Source: Hyphomicrobium sp.
GTDB taxonomy: Bacteria; Pseudomonadota; Alphaproteobacteria; Rhizobiales; Hyphomicrobiaceae
Reading direction: 5' to 3'
Assembly (NCBI GenBank): GCA_016793445.1
Contig: JAEUME010000019.1
Span: forward strand, 34,234-98,233
DNA length: 64,000 nucleotides
Below the pieces are notes generated by a model that searched no databases, was not told the DNA's origin, and saw only the letters and a list, made by a program, of their open reading frames with translations. The translations under genes and the position numbers were made by a program. Within the stretch, counting starts at the first letter, position 1; each line of letters begins with the position of its first letter. This document shows, one piece after another, positions 25,606 to 34,740 of the stretch.

Positions 25606-26060
25606 TCGATGACCAGGGTCTTGATCAGCACGTCCAGACTGTCTTGCGAGGTGCGAATGCGCGCAATCTCCTTCAGATCCTCCCGGAAATAATGAAGATT
25701 TGTCCCTCCGGCCAGTTGCATTGATTGCAGCGTGCGAACGTGGCCCAGGAAGTCCTGCGCTAGCTCTGCGGCAACCCGCGTCTTGTCTGCAAACCCGGCC
25801 GGCAATACCACCGAAACCTCCAACCGCACCCATGGCGCATTCTCTCCTGCCAGGTTCGTAATAATTGTTGGGATCTCGATCAGCGCCGATGCCGCGTCGC
25901 TCAACTGGACTTTTTCGAGCGCGGCGCCTTCGCACGCTGGCGCGGACACACCCAGTTCACGAGTGAATTGCCGGGCCTGGAACCACGCACCTCCACCTCC
26001 GGCAACTACGCCGACGAGCGTAACGACAAGGAATGCCAGCGCCGATTGAACAATAGCCAC
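25602..26060 (-). CDS. fliL: flagellar basal-body protein FliL
   Basis: FliL is a single-pass membrane protein that surrounds and supports the stator. The 152 residues have one N-terminal membrane helix (about 5-27) and a periplasmic domain. The C-terminal pattern is typical: FREDLKEIARIRTSQ, then VLIKTLVIE. It starts with GTG (MAIVQSALAF). Position between flgH and fliP is the standard rhizobial order. Its stop overlaps the start region of fliP. Confidence 0.85.
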   Translation of the reverse strand: MAIVQSALAFLVVTLVGVVAGGGGAWFQARQFTRELGVSAPACEGAALEKVQLSDAASALIEIPTIITNLAGENAPWVRLEVSVVLPAGFADKTRVAAELAQDFLGHVRTLQSMQLAGGTNLHYFREDLKEIARIRTSQDSLDVLIKTLVIE

Positions 26061-26115
26061 ATCACGTTCTTTCGTATGCAGATGCTGCCATCGATGATCC
26101 CCGCACCGGCAAAAC

Positions 26116-26838
26116 CTAGAAGGGAAGCACCTGGTCCAAAACCTGCTGTCCCCATGCAGGCTGTTGAACTTCCATGGCGCGCCCCCGTCCTCCCACCGAA
26201 ATTCTCGCCTCAGCGATCTTTTCGTAGGGAATAGTGTTGTCAGTGGCGATGTCGCGCGGCCGCACGACGCCGCTCACCTCTACAATCCTCAGCTCGAAAT
26301 TGACGCGCACCTCCTGCGACCCGCTGATCACCAGATTGCCGTTTGCAAGCCGTTCTGTGACGACGGCGGCGATACGCAAATCGAGCTTCTCTTCGCGCTC
26401 TGTAGCTCCCTTGCCTTGCGCGGAGGTGGCGCCTTTGGCATCGAGATCTATCGAACCCTTGCCGGACCGATTAATTCCGAACAGCGCCAACGCATACTCC
26501 AGGGACGCTGACATGCCGCGCGATGCATCGCGCGATCTCTCCGAACTGCTATCGAGAGAGGCCCTGTCCTTCATATTGATCTTGATCGTGAGAACATCGC
26601 CAGGCCGTTCCGCGCGCGGATCCTGAAACAGGGATGCGGACGAATCGCGCCATATCGATCCTGGCGAGGGTGGCGGATCGCGCGGCGCGGTCTCGCCTAT
26701 CGATCCCACCTGATTGACGAGAAGCCCGGACCCGACCGGCGACAGAAGCGGTTCACGGCCGATCTCTTCAGGCGCCACCGTGCATCCCCCGTTGAGAAGG
26801 CACACACCCGCCGCTATCACAAGCGCGCGCCGCGTCAT
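26116..26838 (-). CDS. flgH: flagellar L-ring lipoprotein FlgH
   Basis: FlgH forms the outer-membrane bushing of the rod. The 240 residues start with a lipoprotein signal, with lipobox LNGGC and acylated Cys19. The conserved parts SIWRDSSASLFQDPRAERPG, DVLTIKINMKDRASLDSSS and NGNLVISGSQEVRVNFELR are family hallmarks. Its start overlaps the motE stop by ATGA, and fliL follows after 55 bases. Confidence 0.95.
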   Translation of the reverse strand: MTRRALVIAAGVCLLNGGCTVAPEEIGREPLLSPVGSGLLVNQVGSIGETAPRDPPPSPGSIWRDSSASLFQDPRAERPGDVLTIKINMKDRASLDSSSERSRDASRGMSASLEYALALFGINRSGKGSIDLDAKGATSAQGKGATEREEKLDLRIAAVVTERLANGNLVISGSQEVRVNFELRIVEVSGVVRPRDIATDNTIPYEKIAEARISVGGRGRAMEVQQPAWGQQVLDQVLPF

Positions 26839-27656
26839 GGCGCAGCCTGTGTCGTCGCCGGGCTCCCGGCAACATCGGCCGATCCCGCCAGATACGCGGT
26901 CAGACGTCCGGCCTTGTCCGACTGCATCTCAGCAAGAATGGCGCTTGTGGCCTTGGCAGGAAGCTTCAACAATATCGCGGCGGCGACATCGTCGGTCACA
27001 TCCGTCAATCTCTGCGCCGCGGCCTCCGCATCCATGAGGGCATAGACCGAAACGAGATTGTCCGTGGCTTTTTCCTGAAATTCCTTGCGCAACTGAAGCC
27101 ACTTCTTCTGCTCGGCCGTCGCAGCCTCCAGTTCCCCTATTTTGGCTTCGATCCGGCGCTTGAGGTCTTCCGCACGCCGCCTCTCTTCCGCCAACTTCGC
27201 AGCAAGCGCGTCGTTTCCGACGACCCGGCAGTATTGCCGCGCAAGCGACATGTCTGGCTCGACGGCCTGTGGTTTTGCACTTCCTTCAGACGTCTCGGCC
27301 GTGTCCTCCGGGAGGGGCTGATTTTGCACGATCGGGGAAGGGGGCACCGGAGGTTCCGCGCTCTTTTCAAGCTCTGCGCGAGGAGGCGTTTGCGGGTGAT
27401 CTTGAATGGGGCGAGTCTGCATGCCTAACGAAGTTGGCTTGGGTGCCGCGTTGCCGGAACTAGCAGCTTGCTGCGCGGAATTCGAAGTCTCGGTCGCTCG
27501 CAATGCTCGATCGGGTTGAACGTCCGGCTGCCAGCCGTTCAAAACTTGCGCGCTTGAATATCCGCCCACCAGACAGAGGGCGATGCCGGCGCCAATCACA
27601 CTGAACGGGAACCGGAGCGGGCACGTGAGCTTGGCTGAGAATGGAGATCGCATCAC
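26835..27656 (-). CDS. motE: MotC chaperone MotE
   Basis: MotE is a periplasmic dimer that stabilises and folds MotC in rhizobia. The 273 residues have an N-terminal membrane/signal segment (about 17-37), a Pro/Gln-rich stretch (about 45-135), a coiled coil (about 150-200: LAEERRRAEDLKRRIEAKIG), and a C-terminal MgtE_N-like helical domain (about 200-255: TDDVAAAILLKLPAKATSAI). It lies between flgI and flgH with 4-base overlaps on both sides, as in Sinorhizobium. Confidence 0.85.
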   Translation of the reverse strand: MMRSPFSAKLTCPLRFPFSVIGAGIALCLVGGYSSAQVLNGWQPDVQPDRALRATETSNSAQQAASSGNAAPKPTSLGMQTRPIQDHPQTPPRAELEKSAEPPVPPSPIVQNQPLPEDTAETSEGSAKPQAVEPDMSLARQYCRVVGNDALAAKLAEERRRAEDLKRRIEAKIGELEAATAEQKKWLQLRKEFQEKATDNLVSVYALMDAEAAAQRLTDVTDDVAAAILLKLPAKATSAILAEMQSDKAGRLTAYLAGSADVAGSPATTQAAP

Positions 27657-28765
27657 TGAACGACCAATTCCGCTTGCAGGGCCCCGGCCGATTTGATCGC
27701 TTGCAGGACCGCGATGATACCCGTTGGCTTCAATCCCATTTGATTGAGGCCTGCGACGAGAGCCTGGAGGCTGGCGCCGGATACGATTCCCATGCTGTCG
27801 CCTTGCTGCGATACCTCGACTTGGCTTTCGGTATCGGTCACGGTGCGACCTTGCGAGAAGGGTGCTGGCTGTGAAACGAGGGGAGTTTCGCTGACGCGGA
27901 TATTCAAGCTGCCATGCGAGACGGCCACCGGCATGATCTGAACATCCTTGCCGACGATGATCGTTCCGGTCCGCTCATCGATGACGACACGGGCCGGAAC
28001 ATCGGGGCGCACGCGCTCGTTTCCGATTTCGGCAATCAAGCGCGATATCGGCATTCGCGGCGGCACCTTGATGGCGATGCGCCTGTTGTCCAGCTCCTGC
28101 GCAATCGGCCTCGAAAAGCGCACGCGCCCCATGGCATTGATCGCCTCCGCCACCTGAACGGCGGTGTCGTAATCGGGATTGCGAAGCTCGATAACGACCA
28201 CTCCGGATTGCTCCAGCTGGGCGGGCGATGCCCGCTCCACCAACGCGCCATTGGGAATCCGCCCTGCCGTGGGCGTGCCTTGCGATACCGTCTCGTTACG
28301 CCCTCCGGCCTGAAATCCGCTGACGGCAACCGGACCCTGGGCCACCGCATAGATCTGGCCATCTGCGCCTTGCAAAGCTGTCAGCAGAAGCGAGCCGCCC
28401 GACAGAGAGGTCGCGTCGCCCATGGACGCCACGGTGACATCCATGCGCCCGCCCGGAGTTGCGAAAGCCGGCAATTCTCCCATCACCATCACCGCCGCGA
28501 TATTTCTTGTGCGCGCATTCATGGTGCGAATGTTCACGCCCATCCTGTCCAGCATGGATTGAAAGGATTGTTGCGTGAAAGGAGCGCTGCGCAGACTGTC
28601 TCCGGTCCCATTCAGGCCGATCACCAAGCCATATCCGAAAAGGTGATTTCCCCGCGCACCCTGCACGGACACGATATCCTTTATCCGGGTGTCGTTTGCG
28701 CCATCGGCCAGCGCTGTAACCGGCCAGAACCACAAGCAGGCAACCGCGATCGCGCCTCGCCTCAT
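27653..28765 (-). CDS. flgI: flagellar P-ring protein FlgI
   Basis: FlgI assembles the peptidoglycan-layer bushing. The 370 residues have a signal peptide (about 1-20, cleaved near ALADG). Conserved blocks include RIKDIVSVQGARGNHLFGYG, LVIGLNGTGDSL, and VMVMGELPAFATPGGRMDVT, with RVVIDERTGTIIVGKDVQI in the middle. The end, VSGASLQALVAGLNQMGLKP followed by ILQAIKSAGALQAELVVQ, is diagnostic. It overlaps flgA and motE by 4 bases. Confidence 0.97.
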   Translation of the reverse strand: MRRGAIAVACLWFWPVTALADGANDTRIKDIVSVQGARGNHLFGYGLVIGLNGTGDSLRSAPFTQQSFQSMLDRMGVNIRTMNARTRNIAAVMVMGELPAFATPGGRMDVTVASMGDATSLSGGSLLLTALQGADGQIYAVAQGPVAVSGFQAGGRNETVSQGTPTAGRIPNGALVERASPAQLEQSGVVVIELRNPDYDTAVQVAEAINAMGRVRFSRPIAQELDNRRIAIKVPPRMPISRLIAEIGNERVRPDVPARVVIDERTGTIIVGKDVQIMPVAVSHGSLNIRVSETPLVSQPAPFSQGRTVTDTESQVEVSQQGDSMGIVSGASLQALVAGLNQMGLKPTGIIAVLQAIKSAGALQAELVVQ

Positions 28766-29262
28766 GGCCCCACCACCGTGAGCGTCCCGGCATCAATGAT
28801 GCGGGCTCGCACAAGACGGCCCGTGTCGGTGTTGCGCACGGAAATGACATCGCCGACGCTGCCCGGCTGAACCGCGGCTCCTGTCATGACGATCGATATG
28901 GATTGGGATTGAAACCGTATGGCGACGCGTTGCCCTTGCATCACGACATGGATCGCGCGAACCGCATCCTTTGTAATGGGTTGACCAGGCACAAGCGTTC
29001 GACGTGCGACCCGGCCTGCCAGATCCGCGCTGGACGTGAAGACCGCCAAAAGGACGGCGTCATTCGCGCGAATGATTTTTGTGGTCAGCAACCCTTCGCG
29101 GATCTTATCGCCGGGATAGATCGCCACCTGCGGGACGACCACCTCGATCCCCCCTCTTTCTGCCTCCCGCTCCGCGCTGCGCGCCAAGCCCGGTCCACCG
29201 ATAATGGCCGATGTGATGAGAAACACGGCGGCGGCGAGAGCGAGATCGCCCGATGAGATCAT
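28762..29262 (-). CDS. flgA: flagellar P-ring assembly chaperone FlgA
   Basis: FlgA is a periplasmic chaperone for FlgI. The 166 residues start with a signal-type helix (about 7-27), then a SAF-like domain (about 38-105: ARRTLVPGQPITKDAVRAI) and the closing beta domain (SQSISIVMTGAAVQPGSVGD, then VISVRNTDTGRLVRARIIDA). It overlaps flgI by ATGA and flgG by 4 bases, so the three are translated as a coupled set. Confidence 0.92.
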   Translation of the reverse strand: MISSGDLALAAAVFLITSAIIGGPGLARSAEREAERGGIEVVVPQVAIYPGDKIREGLLTTKIIRANDAVLLAVFTSSADLAGRVARRTLVPGQPITKDAVRAIHVVMQGQRVAIRFQSQSISIVMTGAAVQPGSVGDVISVRNTDTGRLVRARIIDAGTLTVVGP

Positions 29263-30047
29263 CGCAACCCCTTGCTGATCGTTGCGTACATCTCATCGGC
29301 TGCCTGGATCACTTTCGAATTCATCTCGTAAGCTCTCTGGCTCGAAATGAGCTCGGTGATCTCCTTGACCGGATCGACATTCGATGCTTCGAGATAACCT
29401 TGCTTGATCACGCCGAATCCGTCGCCACCTGGCACACCGGATACCGGAGATCCCGATGCCTCTGTCTCTCTGAACAAATTGCCGCCGAGAGCCTCAAGAC
29501 CAACCTCGTTGGGAAAATCCACGATCGAGAGTACCCCTATACTGGTCAACTCCTGCGCATTCTCGACGCGCGCAAACACTTCGCCCGATTCATTTATGAC
29601 GATTTCCGTGGTTCCCGCAGGCACTACCATGCTCGGCTGCACCGCATAGCCATCCAAGGTGACGATCTGACCTGCCGCACTCTTGTTGAAGGCGCCCGCG
29701 CGCGTATAGAGCGTTTCCCCATCGGGTCCGGTAATCTGAAACCAACCCCGCCCGTTAAAGGAAAGATCAAGAGAGTTGCCGGTTTTGGTCATCGCACCTT
29801 GCAGATGCAGGTTGCGCACGCCTGCCACCCTGACGCCCAGGCCAACCGAAACACCCTCCGGGATCGGCTCGCCGCCTGTCGTGTTCACGACACCCGATCG
29901 CCGGTCGGTCTGATACAGCAGATCAGTGAACTCCGCTCGCGACCGCTTGAAGGCCGTCGTATTGACGTTCGCGATATTGTTGGCGATGACGTCAACTTGC
30001 GTCTGTTGAGCCGCCATCCCCGTCGCTGCGATGTAGAGAGAGCGCAT
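29259..30047 (-). CDS. flgG: distal rod protein FlgG
   Basis: FlgG builds the distal rod. Its 262 residues match the family length. The N-terminal signature (LYIAATGMAAQQTQVDVIAN, NIANVNTTAFKRSRAEFTDL) and the C-terminal one (VKEITELISSQRAYEMNSKV) are both intact. The block GRGWFQITGPDGETLYTRAG is specific to FlgG and FlgF-like rod proteins. It starts 11 bases after fliE. Confidence 0.97.
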   Translation of the reverse strand: MRSLYIAATGMAAQQTQVDVIANNIANVNTTAFKRSRAEFTDLLYQTDRRSGVVNTTGGEPIPEGVSVGLGVRVAGVRNLHLQGAMTKTGNSLDLSFNGRGWFQITGPDGETLYTRAGAFNKSAAGQIVTLDGYAVQPSMVVPAGTTEIVINESGEVFARVENAQELTSIGVLSIVDFPNEVGLEALGGNLFRETEASGSPVSGVPGGDGFGVIKQGYLEASNVDPVKEITELISSQRAYEMNSKVIQAADEMYATISKGLR

Positions 30048-30057
30048 GCTTTGCCTC

Positions 30058-30360
30058 TTAAATCTGCATCCTGGTCAACTCGAGGTAGGCTGCGACGATC
30101 TTGTCCCGCACGGCTGCCGTGAGCTGCACTTTCTGCTCTGCCTGGACCACGCTTTCGACGGCCTTCTGCAAAGAGACATCGCCGGTCATGGCGCCAATGG
30201 CGTTCTGCTCGGCCGCGCGTAGCGAGCGATCCACATCGCTCAACATGCTTTTGAGCACATCGCCAAAACCGGGGCCTGCGACGGCCGCGCCCGCACCAGG
30301 CGATACAAGCGCCGGCGCGATGTGCTGCACCCCTCCGCCAAATGCACTCGATATTTTCAT
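30058..30360 (-). CDS. fliE: flagellar hook-basal body protein FliE
   Basis: FliE links the MS ring to the rod. The 100 residues have the family pattern GFGDVLKSMLSDVDRSLRAA, then MTGDVSLQKAVESVVQAEQK and a final helix AVRDKIVAAYLELTRMQI. It overlaps flgC by ATGA. The usual order flgB-flgC-fliE is kept. Confidence 0.94.
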   Translation of the reverse strand: MKISSAFGGGVQHIAPALVSPGAGAAVAGPGFGDVLKSMLSDVDRSLRAAEQNAIGAMTGDVSLQKAVESVVQAEQKVQLTAAVRDKIVAAYLELTRMQI

Positions 30361-30785
30361 GACGTCGTCCTCAGAAGATCGATGATTGCGTTCACTGCAT
30401 CCCTGGCGTTCTTCACCATCTGCAGATTGGCCAGATAACTGCGGTTGGCCTCACGCATATCTCCAAGCTCGAGCAGCGGCTCGACGTTCGGGTACTTCAC
30501 GAAACCTTGCGCATCGGCTGCCGGATGTCCCGGCTCATGCTCGATGCGGTAGGATGCGGAATCCCGCCTTCCCTCAGCAGCCCGCACGAGATCCTGGCCA
30601 ACGAGATCGTCGAACTCCGAACGGAATGTGATCGTCTTGCGGGTATACGGGTCACTGCCCGGCGTCTGCCCCGTGGAGCTGGCATTGGCGAGATTCTCAG
30701 CAACGATTCTCAACCGTTCGGACTGTGCGGACATTCCGCTTTGCGCAATCCGCGCGGCAGCCAGCAGCGGATCCATGATCATCAC
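30357..30785 (-). CDS. flgC: proximal rod protein FlgC
   Basis: FlgC is a proximal rod subunit. The 142 residues hold MDPLLAAARIAQSGMSAQSE with RLRIVAENLANASST, the later block YVKYPNVEP-like GFVKYPNVEPLLELGDM, and the C-terminal REANRSYLANLQMVKNARD. The true start may be the fourth codon (MDPLL), where most FlgC proteins begin, or the ATG overlapping the flgB stop. Length is normal. Confidence 0.95.
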   Translation of the reverse strand: MMIMDPLLAAARIAQSGMSAQSERLRIVAENLANASSTGQTPGSDPYTRKTITFRSEFDDLVGQDLVRAAEGRRDSASYRIEHEPGHPAADAQGFVKYPNVEPLLELGDMREANRSYLANLQMVKNARDAVNAIIDLLRTTS

Positions 30786-31162
30786 CGTGCCGATAGGCTA
30801 ATAAGGCGATTGAACGCCTTAGTGAGGCCGGCATTGAGCATCTGATCGCGCGCCACGGCGCCGGCGGTCACAAGCTCCTCGTCAAGACTTACGTTGTTGC
30901 CCGAATGGTATGCGCGAGACCCGCGCTCTTCGTCCTCAGCGCCCGCACCGCGCGCACCGGAAATGGAAAGCCATCCTCCGGGTCCCGAATCGATCCGGCT
31001 GAACTCATCGGCGAACGAGCCAACGGCCTGCGCCTTGTATCCAGGCGTATTGGCATTGGCTATGTTCGTAGCGGCTACTGTCCGGCGTTCCGCGATCCAC
31101 TCGGCATGGCGGGAGGCAACAGCGAAGAAATTCGTAAGCGTCATGCTGATCGTGTCCATCAT
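30782..31162 (-). CDS. flgB: proximal rod protein FlgB
   Basis: FlgB is a proximal rod subunit, first of the flgB-flgC-fliE-flgG-flgA-flgI-motE-flgH-fliL-fliP set. The 126 residues show the rod signature TVAATNIANANTPGYKAQAV and the C-terminal VSLDEELVTAGAVARDQMLN. The start may be the second of two adjacent ATGs. flhB ends 63 bases upstream in transcription, enough for a small promoter, but none is evident. Confidence 0.93.
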   Translation of the reverse strand: MMDTISMTLTNFFAVASRHAEWIAERRTVAATNIANANTPGYKAQAVGSFADEFSRIDSGPGGWLSISGARGAGAEDEERGSRAYHSGNNVSLDEELVTAGAVARDQMLNAGLTKAFNRLISLSAR

Positions 31163-31225
31163 AGACCCGGCTCAACCTTGCCCTTGATCCCTTGCGCCAA
31201 CCTTGATCCCCGGCGCGCCCCCTTC

Positions 31226-32317
31226 CTAACTCTCCAGCGCCTGGACCACATGACGGTTGCCGGCCTTGCGCAGCACCATCATGATGCTGGCGATGGCCGC
31301 ATAGAACTCGCGCGGGATTGCCTGGTTGATTTCCACGGCAGCATAAAGCGAGCGGGCAAGCGCCTTATCCTCGACAACCGGAATCCCGTGCTCTTTGGCA
31401 ATACGGCGTATCTGGAGCGCGATGAGATCCTGCCCTTTGGCCACCACCGTCGGTGCTCCGCCCTCGCTCAGCACATAGCGTAGCGCGACGGCGTAATGCG
31501 TTGGATTGGCCACAACGAGCGTGGCCCTCGGCGCGCCTGAAATCATCATCTTGCGAATGCGGCTGCGCGCGATAGACCGCCGCCGATGCGCCAGAATTTG
31601 ATCGCCCTCGGATTGCTTGGCCTCATCGCGCACCTCCTGGCGGGTCATTCTCAGTCTGCGCGACCACGAGAAGCGGCTGAAGAGCATGTCGGCGACCGCC
31701 AGGACTGCAACCCCCACACTGGCGGGCACCAGAACCCACATGGCAGCTACCGCAAGCGACGCGGGAAGTTGCCGGGGATCGGTAAACAGCGCTTCCTGCA
31801 GGCTGGCCGCATGTGAGCGCACGAAGAGTGCAACCACGGCACCTAGAAATCCCAGCTTGAGGAGTCCCTTGCCCAGTTCCACTAATCCTGTCGTGCTCAC
31901 AATCCGCTTCCATCCCGATGCAATCGATATCCTCTCTCCCTTTGGCGCCAGACGCTTCCACGAAACCCGCAACGGCGTCTGCAGCACTTGGAATGCAACG
32001 CCGGTGACTATCAATGCGGCCGGCAGCGGCGCGAGAAGCGGCAGGGTCTCCGCCAGGATGGCCCCCAACAACGCCGACTCGTCGGCGGCCGAGCCCAGCT
32101 GGAACTCGTGGGGCCGCTCGATGAATGTTGCAAGAACGCCTGCTACGCTGGAAGAAGCTGCAACCGACACCCATGCGACAATCGCCATGACCGCAGATAC
32201 GAAGCCAAGATGCGACATCTCGCGGGACACTGGCGCATTGCCGGATTCGAGCGCCTGCTCGCGCCGCTTCTCGGTCGCTTCCTCTGTCTTGCTGTCCTTG
32301 TCGGGCGCATCGGACAT
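31226..32317 (-). CDS. flhB: flagellar export gate protein FlhB
   Basis: FlhB controls the substrate switch in export. The 363 residues have four membrane segments (about 35-215) and a cytoplasmic domain with the autocleavage site NPTH (VVANPTHYAVALRY), which is essential for the switch from hook to filament export. The charged N-terminus (DSKTEEATEKRREQALESGN) is typical. It follows fliG after 15 bases. Confidence 0.95.
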   Translation of the reverse strand: MSDAPDKDSKTEEATEKRREQALESGNAPVSREMSHLGFVSAVMAIVAWVSVAASSSVAGVLATFIERPHEFQLGSAADESALLGAILAETLPLLAPLPAALIVTGVAFQVLQTPLRVSWKRLAPKGERISIASGWKRIVSTTGLVELGKGLLKLGFLGAVVALFVRSHAASLQEALFTDPRQLPASLAVAAMWVLVPASVGVAVLAVADMLFSRFSWSRRLRMTRQEVRDEAKQSEGDQILAHRRRSIARSRIRKMMISGAPRATLVVANPTHYAVALRYVLSEGGAPTVVAKGQDLIALQIRRIAKEHGIPVVEDKALARSLYAAVEINQAIPREFYAAIASIMMVLRKAGNRHVVQALES

Positions 32318-32332
32318 TGCCTGTTGCGAGGC

Positions 32333-33346
32333 CTAGGAGACCAACTCGATCGCACCAGAGGCGACCATGCGCAAAACGGTATCGACCGCGGCCTTCCGTG
32401 CAGCCGCGATGGCTTTGGGGCTCGCCTCAGCACCATTCTGCAACTCCGACTCCGCCATCCGCCGGCCGCGGGCCGGCATCACACCCAATACCGCCGCCGT
32501 GAATTCGCTGTCCGCACCATTGAGGGCCAGCACGAGTTGATCAACAGGCATCTGCTCGACCACCGCCGTCAAGGACTTCGCGGGAAGGTGCGCGAGATCC
32601 TCAAATCTAAAGAGCATTCGCTCGACCGCTTTGGCATCTGCGGGGGACTGCTCGTGCAAACGGCTGATGACGTTGGATGCCCTGGCCCGGTCCAGTCTGT
32701 TCAATACCGAAGCCAACTCGGCGCGCCCCTGCCCGCTCCTCCCGGCACTCTCCTTCATCAGATCTGCGACCATCGCACGTTCGATCGCCTGCACGATTTC
32801 CACGGCGGGTTCGGCCTTGGGAAGCATCCGGGTCAGTAGATCGCTGCAGAGGTCCATGTCCAGCTCCTGCATCAGCGCCGCGACCTGATCGGGGTCCACA
32901 CGCGACAGTATGAACGCGGCCACCTGCGGGTGCTGGGCGACGGTGTAGGACTTGAGCTCCTCGATGGAAAGTTGCCCCACGTACGACCACAGATCCGCCG
33001 GGATCTCTGAGACTGGCGTGTCGGGGGCGGGTTGATCGGCAATGGCCTCTTGCCCCACGGCCTCGACGATGAGCTTGCGCACCTCATCCGTTGTGCCCAG
33101 GAACTTTATGCCGTCTTCAAATGTCATCCTGAAATTTGCAATAACGCCCGCCAGCAGATCCGGCGTCACCGCACCCAGTCTCTCGGCACCCTGCGCGATC
33201 AGCTTGACCTCGCCGGCGTCCAGTCGCTTCAGCAGTTCGACCGCCTTGTCACGGTTGACGGCAAGCAGTAGAAGCGCCGCCTTTGTCGCGCCGTCCAGCT
33301 CACTGAGATGCTCCTGAAGGACTAAACGCTCCACCGGCGCACTCAT
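32333..33346 (-). CDS. fliG: flagellar motor switch protein FliG
   Basis: FliG is the torque-generating switch protein that contacts FliF and MotA. The 337 residues fit the family. The middle EHPQ-type motif is kept as YTVAQHPQVAAFILSRVDPD, and the C-terminal torque domain contains FRFEDLAHLPAKSLTAVVEQ followed by MPVDQLVLALNGAD. The end lacks the usual E-rich tail. It overlaps fliN by ATGA. Confidence 0.95.
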   Translation of the reverse strand: MSAPVERLVLQEHLSELDGATKAALLLLAVNRDKAVELLKRLDAGEVKLIAQGAERLGAVTPDLLAGVIANFRMTFEDGIKFLGTTDEVRKLIVEAVGQEAIADQPAPDTPVSEIPADLWSYVGQLSIEELKSYTVAQHPQVAAFILSRVDPDQVAALMQELDMDLCSDLLTRMLPKAEPAVEIVQAIERAMVADLMKESAGRSGQGRAELASVLNRLDRARASNVISRLHEQSPADAKAVERMLFRFEDLAHLPAKSLTAVVEQMPVDQLVLALNGADSEFTAAVLGVMPARGRRMAESELQNGAEASPKAIAAARKAAVDTVLRMVASGAIELVS

Positions 33347-33777
33347 GATCGATCGGCTTGAGGTATTCGCCGCGGCCGCTGTACGCCTGCCAGCTCGGTA
33401 AGCTGGACGCCGAGTTGTGACGTCTTCTCGTCGGCAATGACAAGCACGCCGCGTGCCAGGATTTGCCCGTTCACCAGCACATCGACGGGATCGCCGACCT
33501 TGCGATCCAATGTCAGTATATCGCCGGTCACCAGGGTTCTTAGTTCAGATACCGGCAATGTGACCGATCCGACGACCACCTTCATCGTGACCGGTATCTT
33601 CAGGATGGACTGAAGCTTCTGCGCTTCCTCGCTGCCAGACGCCGGCGGCCGGCGCAGCTGACCATCCGATCCCCCGCCAAGCGTCGGCAATGCATCTTCC
33701 GCGGCCTGTGAAAGTTCGGTCGCAAAGTCGCTCACGCTTGCTTCTTCTGCGATGTCGTTCACTCCATCCGCAGCCAT
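33343..33777 (-). CDS. fliN: flagellar motor switch protein FliN
   Basis: FliN forms the lower C-ring. The 144 residues have a variable N-terminus (about 1-55) and a C-terminal SpoA domain (about 58-130: ILKIPVTMKVVVGSVTLPVS, then LVTGDILTLDRKVGDPVDVL and VNGQILARG). I chose the ATG with GAGAGG 5 bases upstream rather than the GTG two codons earlier. It lies 9 bases after fliM. Confidence 0.93.
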   Translation of the reverse strand: MAADGVNDIAEEASVSDFATELSQAAEDALPTLGGGSDGQLRRPPASGSEEAQKLQSILKIPVTMKVVVGSVTLPVSELRTLVTGDILTLDRKVGDPVDVLVNGQILARGVLVIADEKTSQLGVQLTELAGVQRPRRIPQADRS

Positions 33778-33786
33778 TCTCACCTC

Positions 33787-34740
33787 TCAAAGACCGGTAA
33801 GCGCATCCGGCGCAATCTCTACCGCTTCATTGGATACCTTCACGCACATCCACCCATTCATCCGGCCAAGCTCCGCCATGAACAGCGGAACATCGTTTGC
33901 CAGGAGTTGCACGGCTGCGTCTGCTGTTACCCCAAGCAAGATCGGTTCCCCCATCGACCACTTCAGAATGACGTCGAGCTCGATCACCTGTTCGCACAGT
34001 ATTGCCGATACGCCGACTTTTATCGCGGGCAGAGGTGCGAGTGTGTCCTCGCCTTCCGTCATGTCCGGCGATTTGCCTTGCGCGAGGCTCTCGCCGTTTG
34101 CGTTTCCCTCGTCGGCCGACGCTTGCCACGAAGCTATAATGGCGGGGGTAACAGCCACATCGAATACCGCCGTCTCCCCCGCCACAGCAAGACCGGCGGA
34201 AATAATCGTCATCCCTACGTCAGCCGGGATACGCTTCAGATCTTCCACTGCCATAACGACAGAGATATCATTGCGATCGGCGATGGAGCCGTGTCCGGCA
34301 AACGCTTCCGCAATGCCATTGAAGATGCGCCCGGCAATGACGCGCGCGATGGCCGATTCAATCCGTGAGAGCGGACGCGACAGATCCGGGGTGTTCTGGG
34401 GGCTGCCTCCGAGGCTCGCAGCAACCATCCAATCGAACGCCCGTGCGCTCATGCGCAGGATAATCCACTCATCGTCGAAATTGGCCACGGCATAGACCGA
34501 GCGCTCCTGCGCGGCAAAATCAGACAAAACAACCGTCGTGACGCCTGCGACCGCCAACCCGGCTTTCGGTGTGATCCCTTCCAGCGCTGCCGGGATCGTG
34601 CCGACCACCAGATCCGCCAACTGCGCGAACTTGGAAGCGTCGCCGGCAGATTGGCGTGAAGACCCCGGCGCCGCCTGAATGGCCTTCACGAACATGGCGA
34701 TCTGCTCGTCGGCAAAGGCCGCCCGCGCAGGCGCGCTCAT
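33787..34740 (-). CDS. fliM: flagellar motor switch protein FliM (divergent)
   Basis: FliM links the switch to CheY-P. The 317 residues are in the standard place between motA and fliN. The middle CheC-like domain (about 45-195) and a C-terminal SpoA domain (about 235-310: IKVGVSAILCEQVIELDVIL, then MGEPILLGVTADAAVQLLAN) are visible. The N-terminal CheY-binding helix with the LSQxEIDxLL motif of enteric FliM is not recognisable: the start reads MSAPARAAFADEQIAMFVKA. Rhizobial FliM proteins are similarly divergent. It overlaps motA. Confidence 0.85.
   Translation of the reverse strand: MSAPARAAFADEQIAMFVKAIQAAPGSSRQSAGDASKFAQLADLVVGTIPAALEGITPKAGLAVAGVTTVVLSDFAAQERSVYAVANFDDEWIILRMSARAFDWMVAASLGGSPQNTPDLSRPLSRIESAIARVIAGRIFNGIAEAFAGHGSIADRNDISVVMAVEDLKRIPADVGMTIISAGLAVAGETAVFDVAVTPAIIASWQASADEGNANGESLAQGKSPDMTEGEDTLAPLPAIKVGVSAILCEQVIELDVILKWSMGEPILLGVTADAAVQLLANDVPLFMAELGRMNGWMCVKVSNEAVEIAPDALTGL

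Noticed and set aside
24868..25935. FliP starting at the far upstream ATG or GTG (355 residues)
   Set aside because: The extra 110 residues lie over fliL in another frame, are Arg/Gly-rich and have no FliP resemblance.
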